Shown here piece after piece: positions 8,703 through 17,969 of a stretch of DNA of 64,000 bases. This DNA is from Planctomycetaceae bacterium. GTDB lineage: Bacteria > Planctomycetota > Planctomycetia > Pirellulales > Pirellulaceae. Position 1 is the stretch's first letter, and each line of letters opens with the position of its first letter. The translations under genes were made by a program, and so were the position numbers. The notes beneath the pieces are model-generated. The model made no database searches. It was not told where the DNA came from and saw nothing but the letters and a program-made list of their open reading frames with translations. The stretch covers positions 1-64,000 of the forward strand of contig JACKHN010000021.1 of the NCBI GenBank assembly GCA_020638975.1, given 5' to 3'.

Positions 8703-9878
8703 GTGAGAACGAACTGCCCAAATTGCGGAGCGACCGAAACGCCCGAGTTGTTTTACGAACATCTCAATCTACCCATTCACAGTTGCTTGCTTGTTGCGAC
8801 GGTCGACGAAGCTGTAAATTTCCCGACCGGCGACTTGCGATTGGCGTATTGCCGATTCTGTGGGTTCATTTGGAACGTCGATTTTCAGCCCGAGCTCATG
8901 CGATACTCGGCTGCCTACGAGGAAACGCAAGTCTTCTCCGCACACTTTCGCGAGTTTCAATCGGCATTGGTCAATCGCTGGGTCGATCGATATGGTCTTC
9001 GGAACCGGCAGGTGTTGGAGATCGGTTGCGGCAAAGGAGACTTTCTGCTGGAACTATGCGAACGAGGGCACAACATCGGTTTGGGAATCGACCCTAGCTA
9101 TCGTCCGGATCGGCACGAGCCGAAAGCACTTCAGCGAGCTGTTTTTGCGACGGAGTTGTACAACGAAGCTCATACCGACCAGAAGTGTGACTTCATCTGC
9201 TGCCGCCACACGTTGGAGCATATCTGTGACGTGCGAGAGTTCATGAAGCTGGTGCAGCGGCATACCGATGGGGCGGGGCACGCGATCGTCGCTTTCGAGT
9301 TACCTGATGTTGAGCGCGTGCTAACGGAACAAGCCTTCTGGGACATCTACTACGAACACTGCTCCTATTTCAGTTTGGGATCGTTAGGGCGTTTGTTTCG
9401 GAGCATCAACCTGGAGATATTGGACTTGTACAAGGAGTTCGATGAACAGTACTTGATAGTCGAAGCGCAACCAGCCAAAGCAACACCCCGTCCGCATGCT
9501 GCTGAAGAAGCGTTAGAGCAACTGGCATCAACCGTGCAAGAATTCAAATCGTCGATTACCTCGCGGCTGGACCACTGGAATCGTTACGTTCGCGAACATC
9601 ATGCCGCCGGTCGGAGAGTCGCTGTTTGGGGATCGGGCTCGAAGGCCGTCGCGTTCTTGAACCGCTTGGACCTGCGAAAGGAAGTTGCCGCGGTGATAGA
9701 TATTAACCCCCATAAACACGGTAAGTTCCTGGCAGGCACTGGACATCAAATTGTTTCACCTCAGTCGCTGCGAACGGACCGTCCCGACGTCGTGATCGCC
9801 ATGAATCCTGCCTATTTGCAGGAAATTCGCAATGATCTGCTGCAAATGGATATCCACGCGAGTGTGGTGGCTCTATGA
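8703..9878 (+). CDS. SAM-dependent C-methyltransferase homologue, copy 2
   Basis: The GTG start at 8703 is supported by a strong Shine-Dalgarno (GAGAGG, five nt upstream). The 391-residue product repeats the architecture of its neighbour: N-terminal CPNCG and CRFCG zinc pairs, SAM motif VLEIGCGKGDFL, active-site block IYYEHCSYFS with the Glu retained, and a C-terminal Rossmann-like domain with VAVWGSGSKAVAFLNRL. It is more divergent from characterised enzymes than copy 1. Its TGA overlaps the next start as ATGA at 9875-9878. It probably modifies the same or a sequential sugar nucleotide intermediate; that is inference from the operon. Confidence 0.82.
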   Translation: MRTNCPNCGATETPELFYEHLNLPIHSCLLVATVDEAVNFPTGDLRLAYCRFCGFIWNVDFQPELMRYSAAYEETQVFSAHFREFQSALVNRWVDRYGLRNRQVLEIGCGKGDFLLELCERGHNIGLGIDPSYRPDRHEPKALQRAVFATELYNEAHTDQKCDFICCRHTLEHICDVREFMKLVQRHTDGAGHAIVAFELPDVERVLTEQAFWDIYYEHCSYFSLGSLGRLFRSINLEILDLYKEFDEQYLIVEAQPAKATPRPHAAEEALEQLASTVQEFKSSITSRLDHWNRYVREHHAAGRRVAVWGSGSKAVAFLNRLDLRKEVAAVIDINPHKHGKFLAGTGHQIVSPQSLRTDRPDVVIAMNPAYLQEIRNDLLQMDIHASVVAL

Positions 9879-11065
9879 CGCAAATCGTCCGCCCATTCTT
9901 CGACGCGTGTCCGTTGTGTGGTTCGACCCGTGCCGACTCGCTACTCACACTGACTGACATCCCCACCAACTGTCATCGCTTGAGTTTGGCGGGCGATGAA
10001 GCCAGGGCTGCACCACGCGGGGATCTCGAGCTGGTGTTCTGCGGGCAGTGCGAACTGTTGTACAACCGTAGGTTTGAGCCCGGCAAACTGATTTACGATT
10101 CCCGCTATGAAAACGCGCAGCATTTTTCGCCGCTCTTTCAAAAATATATCACGGACCTAGCGACCGAACTGACCGCGACTCACGATCTGCGCAACAAAAC
10201 CACGCTCGAGATCGGCTGCGGCGATGGCCGCTTCCTAAAGTTGCTTTGCTCTGAACCAGCGAGTTGTGGGATTGGATATGATCCGGCAGGAACCGATACT
10301 CCGCTAGCAGACAATATTCAAATACGCACAACGACGTTTGATGATCAGGCGTGCGAACCCGTTCACTTCGCAGTATCGCGGCATGTCTTGGAACATGTTC
10401 GGGCACCGCTCGACTTCTTGAAGTCGATTCATCGCTGCTTGGAGACTCATAACGGCACGATTTACGTCGAAGTACCCAACGCCGACTATATGTTGCAACT
10501 CTCATCCACCTGGGATTTGCTGTACGAACATGGCCTGTACTTCACGAGCAACGCATTGCGTTACGCGATGAAACACGCCGGATTCGAGGTACTGCAAATC
10601 CAGGAGTGTTTTGGCGGCCAATTCCTATCTGCGGAGGGGATCGCTACCGCGGGCAATGATGGGCGACGCCACACCTTCGCAGGCAGTGAAGCATCTGTCA
10701 CCGATTCGTTAGCCAATCACGCCGCGAGTTTTGGAAGCGTCGTTCGAAAATCAATTGATCGTTGGAGTGACGAGTTTCGCATCTGGAAAGAACGCCGCAT
10801 CTCGGTGGCGATCTGGGGGGCCGGGACAAAGGGTATCATGTTCGCCAATCAAGTTGATATGGCGGACAACCTGGCCGCCTTAGTCGATGTCAATCCACGA
10901 AAATGGCATCGCTACATTCCCGGAGCTGCGATCGCAATTAGCCCACCGGATGACCAAGCATTGTCCGACGTGCAAGTTGTCTTAGTGATGAATCCAATCT
11001 ACGAGACTGAGATTCGACAGCACTTCGCGAACGCCGGTTGGACTGCGGAGTTCATTGTCGTCTAA
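9875..11065 (+). CDS. SAM-dependent C-methyltransferase homologue, copy 3
   Basis: Translationally coupled to copy 2 through an ATGA overlap. The 396-residue product again has paired N-terminal cysteines (CPLCG, CGQC), SAM motif TLEIGCGDGRFL, an active-site-like block LLYEHGLYFT and a C-terminal domain with VAIWGAGTKGIMFANQV. The C-terminal half aligns well with copy 2 (VDVNPRKW against IDINPHKH), so these two are each other's closest relatives in the window, with copy 1 more distant. Three such enzymes in a row suggest a multiply methylated or branched sugar, or division of labour between substrates. Confidence 0.8.
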   Translation: MTQIVRPFFDACPLCGSTRADSLLTLTDIPTNCHRLSLAGDEARAAPRGDLELVFCGQCELLYNRRFEPGKLIYDSRYENAQHFSPLFQKYITDLATELTATHDLRNKTTLEIGCGDGRFLKLLCSEPASCGIGYDPAGTDTPLADNIQIRTTTFDDQACEPVHFAVSRHVLEHVRAPLDFLKSIHRCLETHNGTIYVEVPNADYMLQLSSTWDLLYEHGLYFTSNALRYAMKHAGFEVLQIQECFGGQFLSAEGIATAGNDGRRHTFAGSEASVTDSLANHAASFGSVVRKSIDRWSDEFRIWKERRISVAIWGAGTKGIMFANQVDMADNLAALVDVNPRKWHRYIPGAAIAISPPDDQALSDVQVVLVMNPIYETEIRQHFANAGWTAEFIVV

Positions 11066-11113
11066 GGGGCGGCTTTATGCTTGCCAGTTGCGGATCAGCA
11101 CCGGAGGTTCTCC

Positions 11114-12343
11114 ATGTTGCGAAGATTGATTCTTCTGTTGGCTACTTTGCTGTCAGCAGCATCGTGCGGCAAGCCTCCGGAAAGTCACATCCACGTTTGG
11201 CATGGCAAGGTTCAACAAGTTGGCAATTTGGGAATCGCTCAAGATGATTTCAATCTGCTGGGAGAAGTCAGCCACAGCGACTCCCTGGTTTCGTTGAAAT
11301 ACCAGATCAATGATGATGATTGGCAAGCACTCGAATTCGCGAAAGATAGTCCCGGCTTTCGCCGATTGGCTGCAAAAGGGCACTTCAACGCGGACATCCC
11401 GGTTGAACGGTTGCGTGACGGCGTGAATCACATCTCAGTGCAAGCGACTGATCGATATGGTCGCGTGTCCAACGAACAGGTGACGATCAACAAGCTGACA
11501 GGCAGCTATTTACTGCCCGCGGTGATTCAATGGTCGAAGGTTACCGATCCACAGAGCGTTGGCCAAATCGTCGATGGTCATTGGGGGCTGACAGATGACG
11601 GCCTACGAACGGTCCAGCCAGCCTACGATCGTGTGTTTGTGATCGGCGAACAGAAGTGGCAAGACTATGAGGTCACCGTTGACGTCACGATTCATGACGT
11701 CACTACGACAACGAGCGACGTTTCCGGAGGAAACGGTTTGGGCGTCATCATGCGGTTCGCCGGACATGTCAACGGTGGCCACCGCAACTTCCCGACGGCA
11801 CAGCCCAAATGGGGCTATCAACCATTCGGTGCAATTGGTTGGTTGAGGTGGGAACAAGGCAAGTCGGAACTCGCGCCGCAGAAGCAGTTCTATGCGGGAT
11901 ACGCTGATCATCAGTTGGACTTTGGCAAGTTTCCAATTCAGCTGGACGCAACCTATCGCATGAAGCTTCGTTGTGAAACGCTGGAAGAACTTCCCCAGCA
12001 GGCCTCGCAACTAGACAATTCAACGACCGTGCAGGAGAACGCGACTGACCGAAGGAACAACAATCGCACCGTCGACCAAGGAATCACGCGTTACTGTTTC
12101 AAAATCTGGCGGGCGAATCACGAAGTCCCTTCCCAATGGGACTGGCAAGTTGTCCAAATCAGCACTCATGCGTTGCGCCGTGGGGGCCTTGCGTTGGTCG
12201 CGCATCACGTTGACGTCAGTTTTGGCGACGTGCGAGTGACTCCACTAACGAGCCAAACGACCGCCGAGTCCCGTGCGGTCGAGTTGGAGCCTGGGGACGC
12301 CAATAGCAATAGCGTTCTCGAATTCGAGGGAGATGCTAGATGA
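11114..12343 (+). CDS. Lipoprotein with Ig-like and LamG-like folds, function unknown
   Basis: The ATG at 11114 has a GGAGG six nt upstream and starts a lipoprotein signal (MLRRLILLLATLLSAASC), so the longer upstream frame is rejected. The ~409-residue product first shows an Ig-like strand pattern (residues ~40-120, ending VNHISVQATDRYGRVSN). A beta-sandwich resembling LamG/DUF1080 domains follows (around GLTDDGL, WQDYEVTVDVTI, GLALVAHHVDVSFGDVRV). It is embedded in the sugar operon: 48 bp after methyltransferase copy 3 and overlapping the following glycosyltransferase by ATGA. A carbohydrate-binding role at the outer surface would fit but is inferred. No catalytic motif was recognised. Confidence 0.7.
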   Translation: MLRRLILLLATLLSAASCGKPPESHIHVWHGKVQQVGNLGIAQDDFNLLGEVSHSDSLVSLKYQINDDDWQALEFAKDSPGFRRLAAKGHFNADIPVERLRDGVNHISVQATDRYGRVSNEQVTINKLTGSYLLPAVIQWSKVTDPQSVGQIVDGHWGLTDDGLRTVQPAYDRVFVIGEQKWQDYEVTVDVTIHDVTTTTSDVSGGNGLGVIMRFAGHVNGGHRNFPTAQPKWGYQPFGAIGWLRWEQGKSELAPQKQFYAGYADHQLDFGKFPIQLDATYRMKLRCETLEELPQQASQLDNSTTVQENATDRRNNNRTVDQGITRYCFKIWRANHEVPSQWDWQVVQISTHALRRGGLALVAHHVDVSFGDVRVTPLTSQTTAESRAVELEPGDANSNSVLEFEGDAR

Positions 12344-13296
12344 ATCGACCACGACTCTCCATCGGACTGCCTGTCTATAATGGTGAAAACTTTCTGAGCC
12401 GGGCCCTCGAATCCTTGCTGGCTCAGACGTTTACAGACTTCGAGTTAATCGTTTCTGACAATGGATCGACGGATTCGACGGTCGACATCTGTCGGCGATT
12501 TGCTGCTTCCGACGACCGCATAAAGTTGCATCGCAATGACATCAATCGCGGTGCGGCCTGGAATTACAATCGCGTCGTCGAGTTAGCGACGGGCGAATTC
12601 TTCACGTGGGCGAACCATGATGACTTATGGTTACCAACTTATTTTGAAAAGTGCATCGCGCAATTGGACCGTCACCCAACTGCCGTGCTGGCGTATGCAA
12701 GGTCGATCATGATCGACGAGGAAGGCGAAGAAGTGACACCGCTCCTGAGTGGTCTTGCGCTGGACCTGCCGAACCCCTATCGGAGACTGCGAAGGTTCCA
12801 CGATCTGTTGGCGAATCCGACTCCGGTCCTTCTGGAGTTTGAGGGGTTGTGGATACCTGTTTACGGCGTGATTCGCCTGCTGCCATTGCGTCAGACGGAA
12901 TTGATTGGCCCGTATATCTCGTCTGATACGGTGCTATTGGAAGAACTGCTACTTCATGGAGAGTTTCTTGAAGTGGACGGATGGGAGTTCTACAAACGTG
13001 AACACGCCAGTCGTTCGGTTCGTGCGTCCGACCGGTACGACAAACGCATCCAATGGTTTACTGGACGTCCAACCCCTCAGCGAATGTTTCCCAGGTGGCG
13101 ATTGTTCTACGAGCGGTGGCGAAGTGTTTTGCGAACACGCATGTCTTCGTACGATCGCGCTCGCTGTCTTGCCGAGACGCTGGCATTCAACTTAGGCCGA
13201 AGACATGGACGTCGAATTCTTTGGCTGGAGCTGCGAGCCAATTTGCAAAGCGTTCTAACGCGGCGAGACGTAGTGGAATATCTTTCGCAGTCGTAA
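12340..13296 (+). CDS. Glycosyltransferase family 2
   Basis: The 318-residue protein is a GT-A fold transferase: LSIGLPVYNGENFLSRALES at the N-terminus, ELIVSDNGSTDSTVDICRRF for nucleotide-sugar binding, and ANHDDLW as the DxD-like metal site. No membrane segment is evident, so it probably works at the cytoplasmic face. It starts inside the stop of the lipoprotein gene (ATGA) and closes the sugar operon, where it could transfer the methylated sugar made by upstream enzymes. Acceptor and linkage are unknown. Downstream lies a palindromic element that could end transcription. Confidence 0.85.
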   Translation: MNRPRLSIGLPVYNGENFLSRALESLLAQTFTDFELIVSDNGSTDSTVDICRRFAASDDRIKLHRNDINRGAAWNYNRVVELATGEFFTWANHDDLWLPTYFEKCIAQLDRHPTAVLAYARSIMIDEEGEEVTPLLSGLALDLPNPYRRLRRFHDLLANPTPVLLEFEGLWIPVYGVIRLLPLRQTELIGPYISSDTVLLEELLLHGEFLEVDGWEFYKREHASRSVRASDRYDKRIQWFTGRPTPQRMFPRWRLFYERWRSVLRTRMSSYDRARCLAETLAFNLGRRHGRRILWLELRANLQSVLTRRDVVEYLSQS

Positions 13297-13398
13297 TAGA
13301 GAACATGCGTCAAACTGTTTCAGTTTTTCTAGCGAAACTTATTACGCACCGAGTGTTAAACTCATGCAAGATGTCGCGGCGTCACGTGTTGGCACCGC

Positions 13399-13512
13399 TA
13401 AGGAATACGTCAGAAGTAGCTTCGGCATTTCAAGAGTAGGGTCCGCTGTGCGGACCAGGAATCCCTGAGGTCCGCACAGCGGACCCTACGCAAAAGAAGA
13501 AGTCGTTGTTGA
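13399..13512. repeat. Palindromic element family A, copy 1 (long form)
   Basis: The core arms GTAGGGTCCGCTGTGCGGACC (13436-13456) and its complement (13469-13489) surround a 12-nt loop. Homology with copy 3 (in opposite orientation) extends outward on both sides, through CTTCGGCATTTCAAGA on the left and CAAAAGAAGAAGT on the right, so the repeat unit is ~115 bp rather than just the hairpin. It sits between the end of the sugar operon and the 3' end of the sulfatase-DUF1080 gene. No protein is encoded; it looks like a non-autonomous mobile palindrome. Confidence 0.85.
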
Positions 13513-13573
13513 GTCGGCCCTACGGCCAGTTCTTGGCAACGAGTTTACAGAATCCAACGCCCCAGGCACTCTC

Positions 13574-15766
13574 TCATCGTTCCTTATAGAGCGGTGCCGT
13601 CCAATCTGCGGGCAATTTTCCCTGCGGTTTCACACCGTACGCGTCATCATGAATCGGACAATCTTCAGCCTTCAGCAAGGGCATGTCGTCTGGCAGATGC
13701 TTGATCTTGAAGTCCTTGTATTGAATAGTCATCGCGGGGCCGACGTGGACTTGGACCGCTAAGACGCCTTCGAGGGCGCGGCCTTTTTCGTCGAGATCAA
13801 TGAGGTCCGCTGTGGGATGACCGTCGATCCAGTGCTGGTGATGGTTGCCTTGGACAAGGACGCGATAATCGTGCCACTCGCCGGGCTCGAATTCTTTGAA
13901 TGGAAGTCGACCGACAACCCAAGGCTGGCCCGCAGGGTCGATGATGACTTTCTCACCCGTGTGCGACAGGATGCGGCGGCCTCGTTCTTCGTACAGCATT
14001 CCGTTGTACTCGGGCGTATTGGCAACGACGTCGCATTGATAACCCGAGACGATGTCGAGTCCCAAATCTGGTCGAGAGAGACCGCGATACTGAATGCCGC
14101 TGTTGCCGCCAGGCGTGACGTTCACTTTCACCTGCAAGTCGAAATTGCGGATCGTCGAACCGGTCCAAGTGAGAAAACGGTTCATCTTTAACGAACCATC
14201 GGTCACACCGGTAATGGCTCCGTCTTTAACAGACCAATATGCAGAATCTCCCTCCCAGCCATTCAGGTTCCTGCCGTTGAACAGATTGACGAATCCATCC
14301 TTGCCAGGCTGCACGGTCACCGCCGCCGACGCCTCGGGGTGCGGGACCGTCGACGCCGTGAACTTGCCTGCGAGCGGATCGAGTGGGCCGCCGTATTCAG
14401 CAACTTGCTTAGCCGTGCGGTCGCGCATGGCACTCAGCGTTTCGGCGTGCTTCGGATCAGTGGCTAAGTTCACGAGTTCGTGGGGATCATTCTTCAGATC
14501 GTGCAGGAACTCGTAATTCTCGTGATCGAAATAGCGGACGTATTTGAACTGCTCGTTCCGGAGCCCTTCAAATGCAGGAATGCGATTGCGCACAGCGAAA
14601 TGTTCATGAAAGGTTTCCGTGCGCCAATCGACTGGTTTTCCTGCGTCGACGACGCGTTTCAAACTGCTGCCCTCGTATCGCGGAGGCACTTTGATGCCTG
14701 CCCAATCCAAAAATGTCGCTGGCAGGTCGAGGTTTAACGCAAGGGCATCTGTGACCTTGCCACGTTGCGACTCTTCGACGCGTGGGTCGGCCACGATCAG
14801 CGGCACGCGCAACGATTCTTCGTAGTGCGACCATTTTCCTGCCAGCCCTCGATTGCCCATGTGATATCCGTTATCGGCCGAGTAGACGATGATCGTGTTT
14901 TCGGCGAGCCCCGCTTCTTCAAGTGCTTTCATAAAACGACCGATCGCTCCGTCGATTCCGCTGACCATGCGGAAGTAGGCTCGCATATTGATCTGATACT
15001 TCAGATCCGTGTTCCATCGCCAAAAGAATCGCTCGCGATTAATCGTGGTTTGCAAAAAGTCCGGTAGCGCCTCGAAGATCGCGGGATCGTTCAACCGTGG
15101 CTGATACACTTCAACATCTTCGTACATGCCATCGACCGCCTGAGGCCACGGAAAGTGCCCGATGCCGGGGCGACGATCTCCGTCTTCGGCATGACAAGCG
15201 TTGAACCACATGTTCAACGCAAAGGGCTTGTTCTTAGGCTGGTTCTTCACGAACTCGATGCCCCGATCGACAATCAGTTCGGTTTCGTGCCGCAAGCTGC
15301 CGTCGGGTTGCTTCTTGTAATAGGGATTCCGTCCAATCGCCTCGAATTCGTCGAAGTGGTCTTTGGGCTGATATCCTTGCGGCATCTTGGCGTGCCACTT
15401 TCCAAAGTATCCGGTTCGATAACCGTTCTCCCGCAAAATGTCGGAGTAGAGTGTCTCGACCGCATCGGCGCGCGCCTGCTCTGGATTGCTCGGCGTACCG
15501 TAGCTTCGTCCGACCAGTCCCGTCAGTATCGTCGTGCGGCTTACCCAGCAGATCGAATGGCTGACGAATGCGTTCTCAAATCGCACGCCGCGCCGAGCCA
15601 ACCCGTCGATGTTCGGCGTTTTCACGATCGGGTTGCCGTAGCAGCCGAGCGTGCTGGTCGTCTGGTCGTCGGTGAAGAAAAAGACAATATTCGGTCGATC
15701 ATTGGCACGCAGACTGGAAGCGGCCAGCAGAATGGCAACAAGCAGCAGAGGCAGGCGATTTTTCAT
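13574..15766 (-). CDS. Sulfatase fused to a DUF1080 (3-keto-disaccharide hydrolase-type) domain
   Basis: The ATG at 15766 opens a signal peptide (MKNRLPLLLVAILLAASSL); the longer frame upstream is not protein-like. Residues ~22-470 form an S1 sulfatase: RPNIVFFFTDDQTT carries metal-binding Asp residues, the formylglycine site reads SICWVSRTTILTG, and IIVYSADNGYHMG is the second metal block. The CxxxR core is kept, but the usual Pro/Ala at +2 is Val. From residue ~510 a DUF1080 beta-sandwich begins (FVNLFNGRNLNGWEGD, then NSGIQYRG and GEWHDYRVLVQG) and runs to the C-terminus. One secreted chain could desulfate and then bind or cleave a glycan; that coupling is inferred. Confidence 0.87.
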   Translation of the reverse strand: MKNRLPLLLVAILLAASSLRANDRPNIVFFFTDDQTTSTLGCYGNPIVKTPNIDGLARRGVRFENAFVSHSICWVSRTTILTGLVGRSYGTPSNPEQARADAVETLYSDILRENGYRTGYFGKWHAKMPQGYQPKDHFDEFEAIGRNPYYKKQPDGSLRHETELIVDRGIEFVKNQPKNKPFALNMWFNACHAEDGDRRPGIGHFPWPQAVDGMYEDVEVYQPRLNDPAIFEALPDFLQTTINRERFFWRWNTDLKYQINMRAYFRMVSGIDGAIGRFMKALEEAGLAENTIIVYSADNGYHMGNRGLAGKWSHYEESLRVPLIVADPRVEESQRGKVTDALALNLDLPATFLDWAGIKVPPRYEGSSLKRVVDAGKPVDWRTETFHEHFAVRNRIPAFEGLRNEQFKYVRYFDHENYEFLHDLKNDPHELVNLATDPKHAETLSAMRDRTAKQVAEYGGPLDPLAGKFTASTVPHPEASAAVTVQPGKDGFVNLFNGRNLNGWEGDSAYWSVKDGAITGVTDGSLKMNRFLTWTGSTIRNFDLQVKVNVTPGGNSGIQYRGLSRPDLGLDIVSGYQCDVVANTPEYNGMLYEERGRRILSHTGEKVIIDPAGQPWVVGRLPFKEFEPGEWHDYRVLVQGNHHQHWIDGHPTADLIDLDEKGRALEGVLAVQVHVGPAMTIQYKDFKIKHLPDDMPLLKAEDCPIHDDAYGVKPQGKLPADWTAPLYKER

Positions 15767-15935
15767 GATGGTTTTATTATGATGTGTGTTGTTATTTTGA
15801 GAGGTGTGAAAACGAAGGTCAGACCGGACAAACCTATACTGGCCAGCATTTGACCTCATCCATGATCCGCTTCCCACCCCACTGAATCAACAATTTCGTT
15901 CGCGAATCCGACAAATCGATAACAGGTTGCCAACC

Positions 15936-16664
15936 ATGAGCAAACAAATCATCGCCACCATTACTCTCGTGCTTTCGTTCGCTGTCCTCGTCTCAGCACT
16001 TCCTGCCGACGAACGAGGCAAGTTGATTTTTGAAGATGATTTCGAGCGAAACGAGTCTCAAGAAGAGAAGGACGAGATCGGCAAGGGCTGGGGCTCGAAC
16101 AGTAAATCGCGTGCGGCGGGCAACAAACAAGTCGATCTCCGCGACGGCGCAATGTACATCTACATCCACAAAGTTGCGGACCACGCCGTATCAGTGACGC
16201 ACCCGGTTGAGTTTCAAGACGGCTCGGTCGAACTTCGGTTTATGCTTGAGGACAAGCAAGACAGCCTCGGGCTGAACTTCGCAGACTTGACCTACAAACC
16301 AGTACACGCCGGCCATTTGTTTGTCGCAAAGATCACCACGAACGACGTGCAGATACAAGACCTCAAGACGGGCAACATGGATCTCAAGATCCGCGAGGCA
16401 AGGCAAGCGACTAAGCTCACGGTCGCGCAGCAGGAGATGCTAAAGACGAAGACTGCAAAGTTCGCGAACAAACTAGAAACAGGAAAGTGGTACAGTCTTG
16501 TCGTGTCCGTCGTTGGCGACCATCTCAGCGTGGCGATTGATGGCAAAGAGGTGGGAGCGTTTTCGTCCGAAGGCATCGCCCATCCAACCAAGCGAATGCT
16601 CCGCTTGGCAGTGCCCAAGAACGCTGTTGTTGACGACGTGAAGATCTTCTCGCGAGCCAGCTGA
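15936..16664 (+). CDS. Secreted LamG/DUF1080-like protein
   Basis: A 242-residue exported protein with signal peptide (MSKQIIATITLVLSFAVLVS). The ATG at 15936 is preferred over a TTG three codons upstream. The mature part has a beta-sandwich pattern typical of LamG/DUF1080 folds: LIFEDDFERNE at the start, a central VSVTHPVEFQDGSVELRFML, and a closing WYSLVVSVVGDHLSVAIDGK. It is divergent from the sulfatase-DUF1080 gene, and the shared fold suggests a related glycan-binding role. A characterised function is not recognised. Confidence 0.65.
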   Translation: MSKQIIATITLVLSFAVLVSALPADERGKLIFEDDFERNESQEEKDEIGKGWGSNSKSRAAGNKQVDLRDGAMYIYIHKVADHAVSVTHPVEFQDGSVELRFMLEDKQDSLGLNFADLTYKPVHAGHLFVAKITTNDVQIQDLKTGNMDLKIREARQATKLTVAQQEMLKTKTAKFANKLETGKWYSLVVSVVGDHLSVAIDGKEVGAFSSEGIAHPTKRMLRLAVPKNAVVDDVKIFSRAS

Positions 16665-16729
16665 GCAAAGTCCGCCCGCGATCGCTTGCATTGGGAGTCA
16701 AAGACAGGGACGAAGATTGGAATGCCGAC

Positions 16730-17722
16730 CTACGCTCCAAAGTACCATGCGGCCCAGACGAGCGCACACGCAGCGATGCCGAGTCCTCCCAGTGCGAGCC
16801 AAGATACCTCTCGCGAGCGGTCGCGTAAACGACGGACGAGTACTGCGCGACCGAGATCGATTGCTTTAGCAGCAGGGACGTCGCGGCTCGTGTCGCCGTG
16901 AAACTCTTCGTCGAGCAAACCCAAGAGAGTTCCTTGCACGGCGCGCGCGTTGAACGGACGCTGCTCGGGCTTCTTGGCGAGACATTGAAGCGTGATTCGC
17001 TCGAGTGCTTCGGGACAGCGTGGAGCGAATTGATGGATCGGTGCCGGCATCTTCGTGAGATGTTGCTGGAAGATCTGTGCGAAGTTGTCGCCCGCGAATG
17101 GAGGCCGAGCCGTGAGCATCTCGTACAGCACGCCGCCGAACGAATACAGATCGGCTTGACCGGTAATATTGCTGTCGCCGGTGATCTGCTCGGGAGACAT
17201 GTAGGCGTATGACCCAACCGTCAACCCTTTCGACGTGATATCAGCTTCGTGGGTATCGCGTGCGATTCCAAAGTCGAGCAACTTCAAATTCCCGTCATCG
17301 TCGAACATCAGGTTTGAAGGCTTTAGATCACGATGAATGATGCCGTGGTTGTGAGCATGCTGTAACGCCGAACAGATCTGGGCTCCGCAAGTCGCCGCTT
17401 CAATCCAGGAAAACGCGCCGCCTCGGGCAAGTTCATCCTTCAGCGTGCCGCCGTTTAGTAACTCGATGGCAAAGAACAACTGCTCGCCGCTCCGCCCGCC
17501 GCCGTGATAACGGACGATGTTTGGATGGGAAAGTTTTTCCAGGATGATCATCTCGCGTTCGAACCTAGCCGAGACAATCTTGTCCGCTGATACAGTCGGC
17601 AGGAGGATTTTCAGGGCGACCTTCTGGCCGAGCGTTTTGTCAAACGCTTCGTAGATCGTCCCCGCAGTCCCTACACCAAGGACTCGACCAAGTTCAAATT
17701 CTTCCAGCCGTCGTTTCGCCAT
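16730..17722 (-). CDS. Hanks-type serine/threonine protein kinase with C-terminal membrane anchor
   Basis: The kinase domain fills residues ~8-265: Gly-rich loop VLGVGTAGTIYEA, catalytic Lys in VALKILLP, catalytic loop HRDLKPSN, DFGIAR, and an APE-like SPEQ. A single hydrophobic segment near the C-terminus (LALGGLGIAACALVWAAWYF) would anchor it with almost nothing outside, so there is no obvious sensor domain. The ATG at 17722 is chosen because the kinase fold begins just after it; the longer frame starts inside a palindromic repeat (17745-17795) and encodes a low-complexity leader. It is convergent with the upstream LamG-like gene. Substrates are unknown. Confidence 0.88.
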   Translation of the reverse strand: MAKRRLEEFELGRVLGVGTAGTIYEAFDKTLGQKVALKILLPTVSADKIVSARFEREMIILEKLSHPNIVRYHGGGRSGEQLFFAIELLNGGTLKDELARGGAFSWIEAATCGAQICSALQHAHNHGIIHRDLKPSNLMFDDDGNLKLLDFGIARDTHEADITSKGLTVGSYAYMSPEQITGDSNITGQADLYSFGGVLYEMLTARPPFAGDNFAQIFQQHLTKMPAPIHQFAPRCPEALERITLQCLAKKPEQRPFNARAVQGTLLGLLDEEFHGDTSRDVPAAKAIDLGRAVLVRRLRDRSREVSWLALGGLGIAACALVWAAWYFGA

Positions 17723-17744
17723 CGGCACATCGAAAAAAGTGTTA

Positions 17745-17795
17745 GTAGGGTCCGCTGTGCGGACCATCCGGTACATCGTCCGCACAGCGGACCCG
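17745..17795. repeat. Palindromic element family A, copy 2 (core only)
   Basis: The arms GTAGGGTCCGCTGTGCGGACC and GTCCGCACAGCGGACCC match copy 1, but the loop (ATCCGGTACATC) and flanks are unrelated, so this is a short form. It lies 22 bp upstream of the kinase start and would form a hairpin in its leader if transcribed. Confidence 0.85.
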
Positions 17796-17969
17796 ACATC
17801 TCCCGCTGGCTATTCTTTACGATTCGCCTAGGACCTGCAACCTCGCCAAGCGATCCCCCCACATTCCCAGGACTGGTGCCGAAGCGTAAAATCGCGGATC
17901 TTACTTTTTCCCAGTTCCGGGGCGTGTTGTCGTGTTTAATGACGAATCCGTCTCGTTTTAAGGACGAAC

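Noticed and set aside
15155..15853. 232-codon plus-strand reading frame
   Set aside because: Lies entirely opposite the sulfatase-DUF1080 gene, whose motifs are convincing; the antisense product has no recognisable domain.
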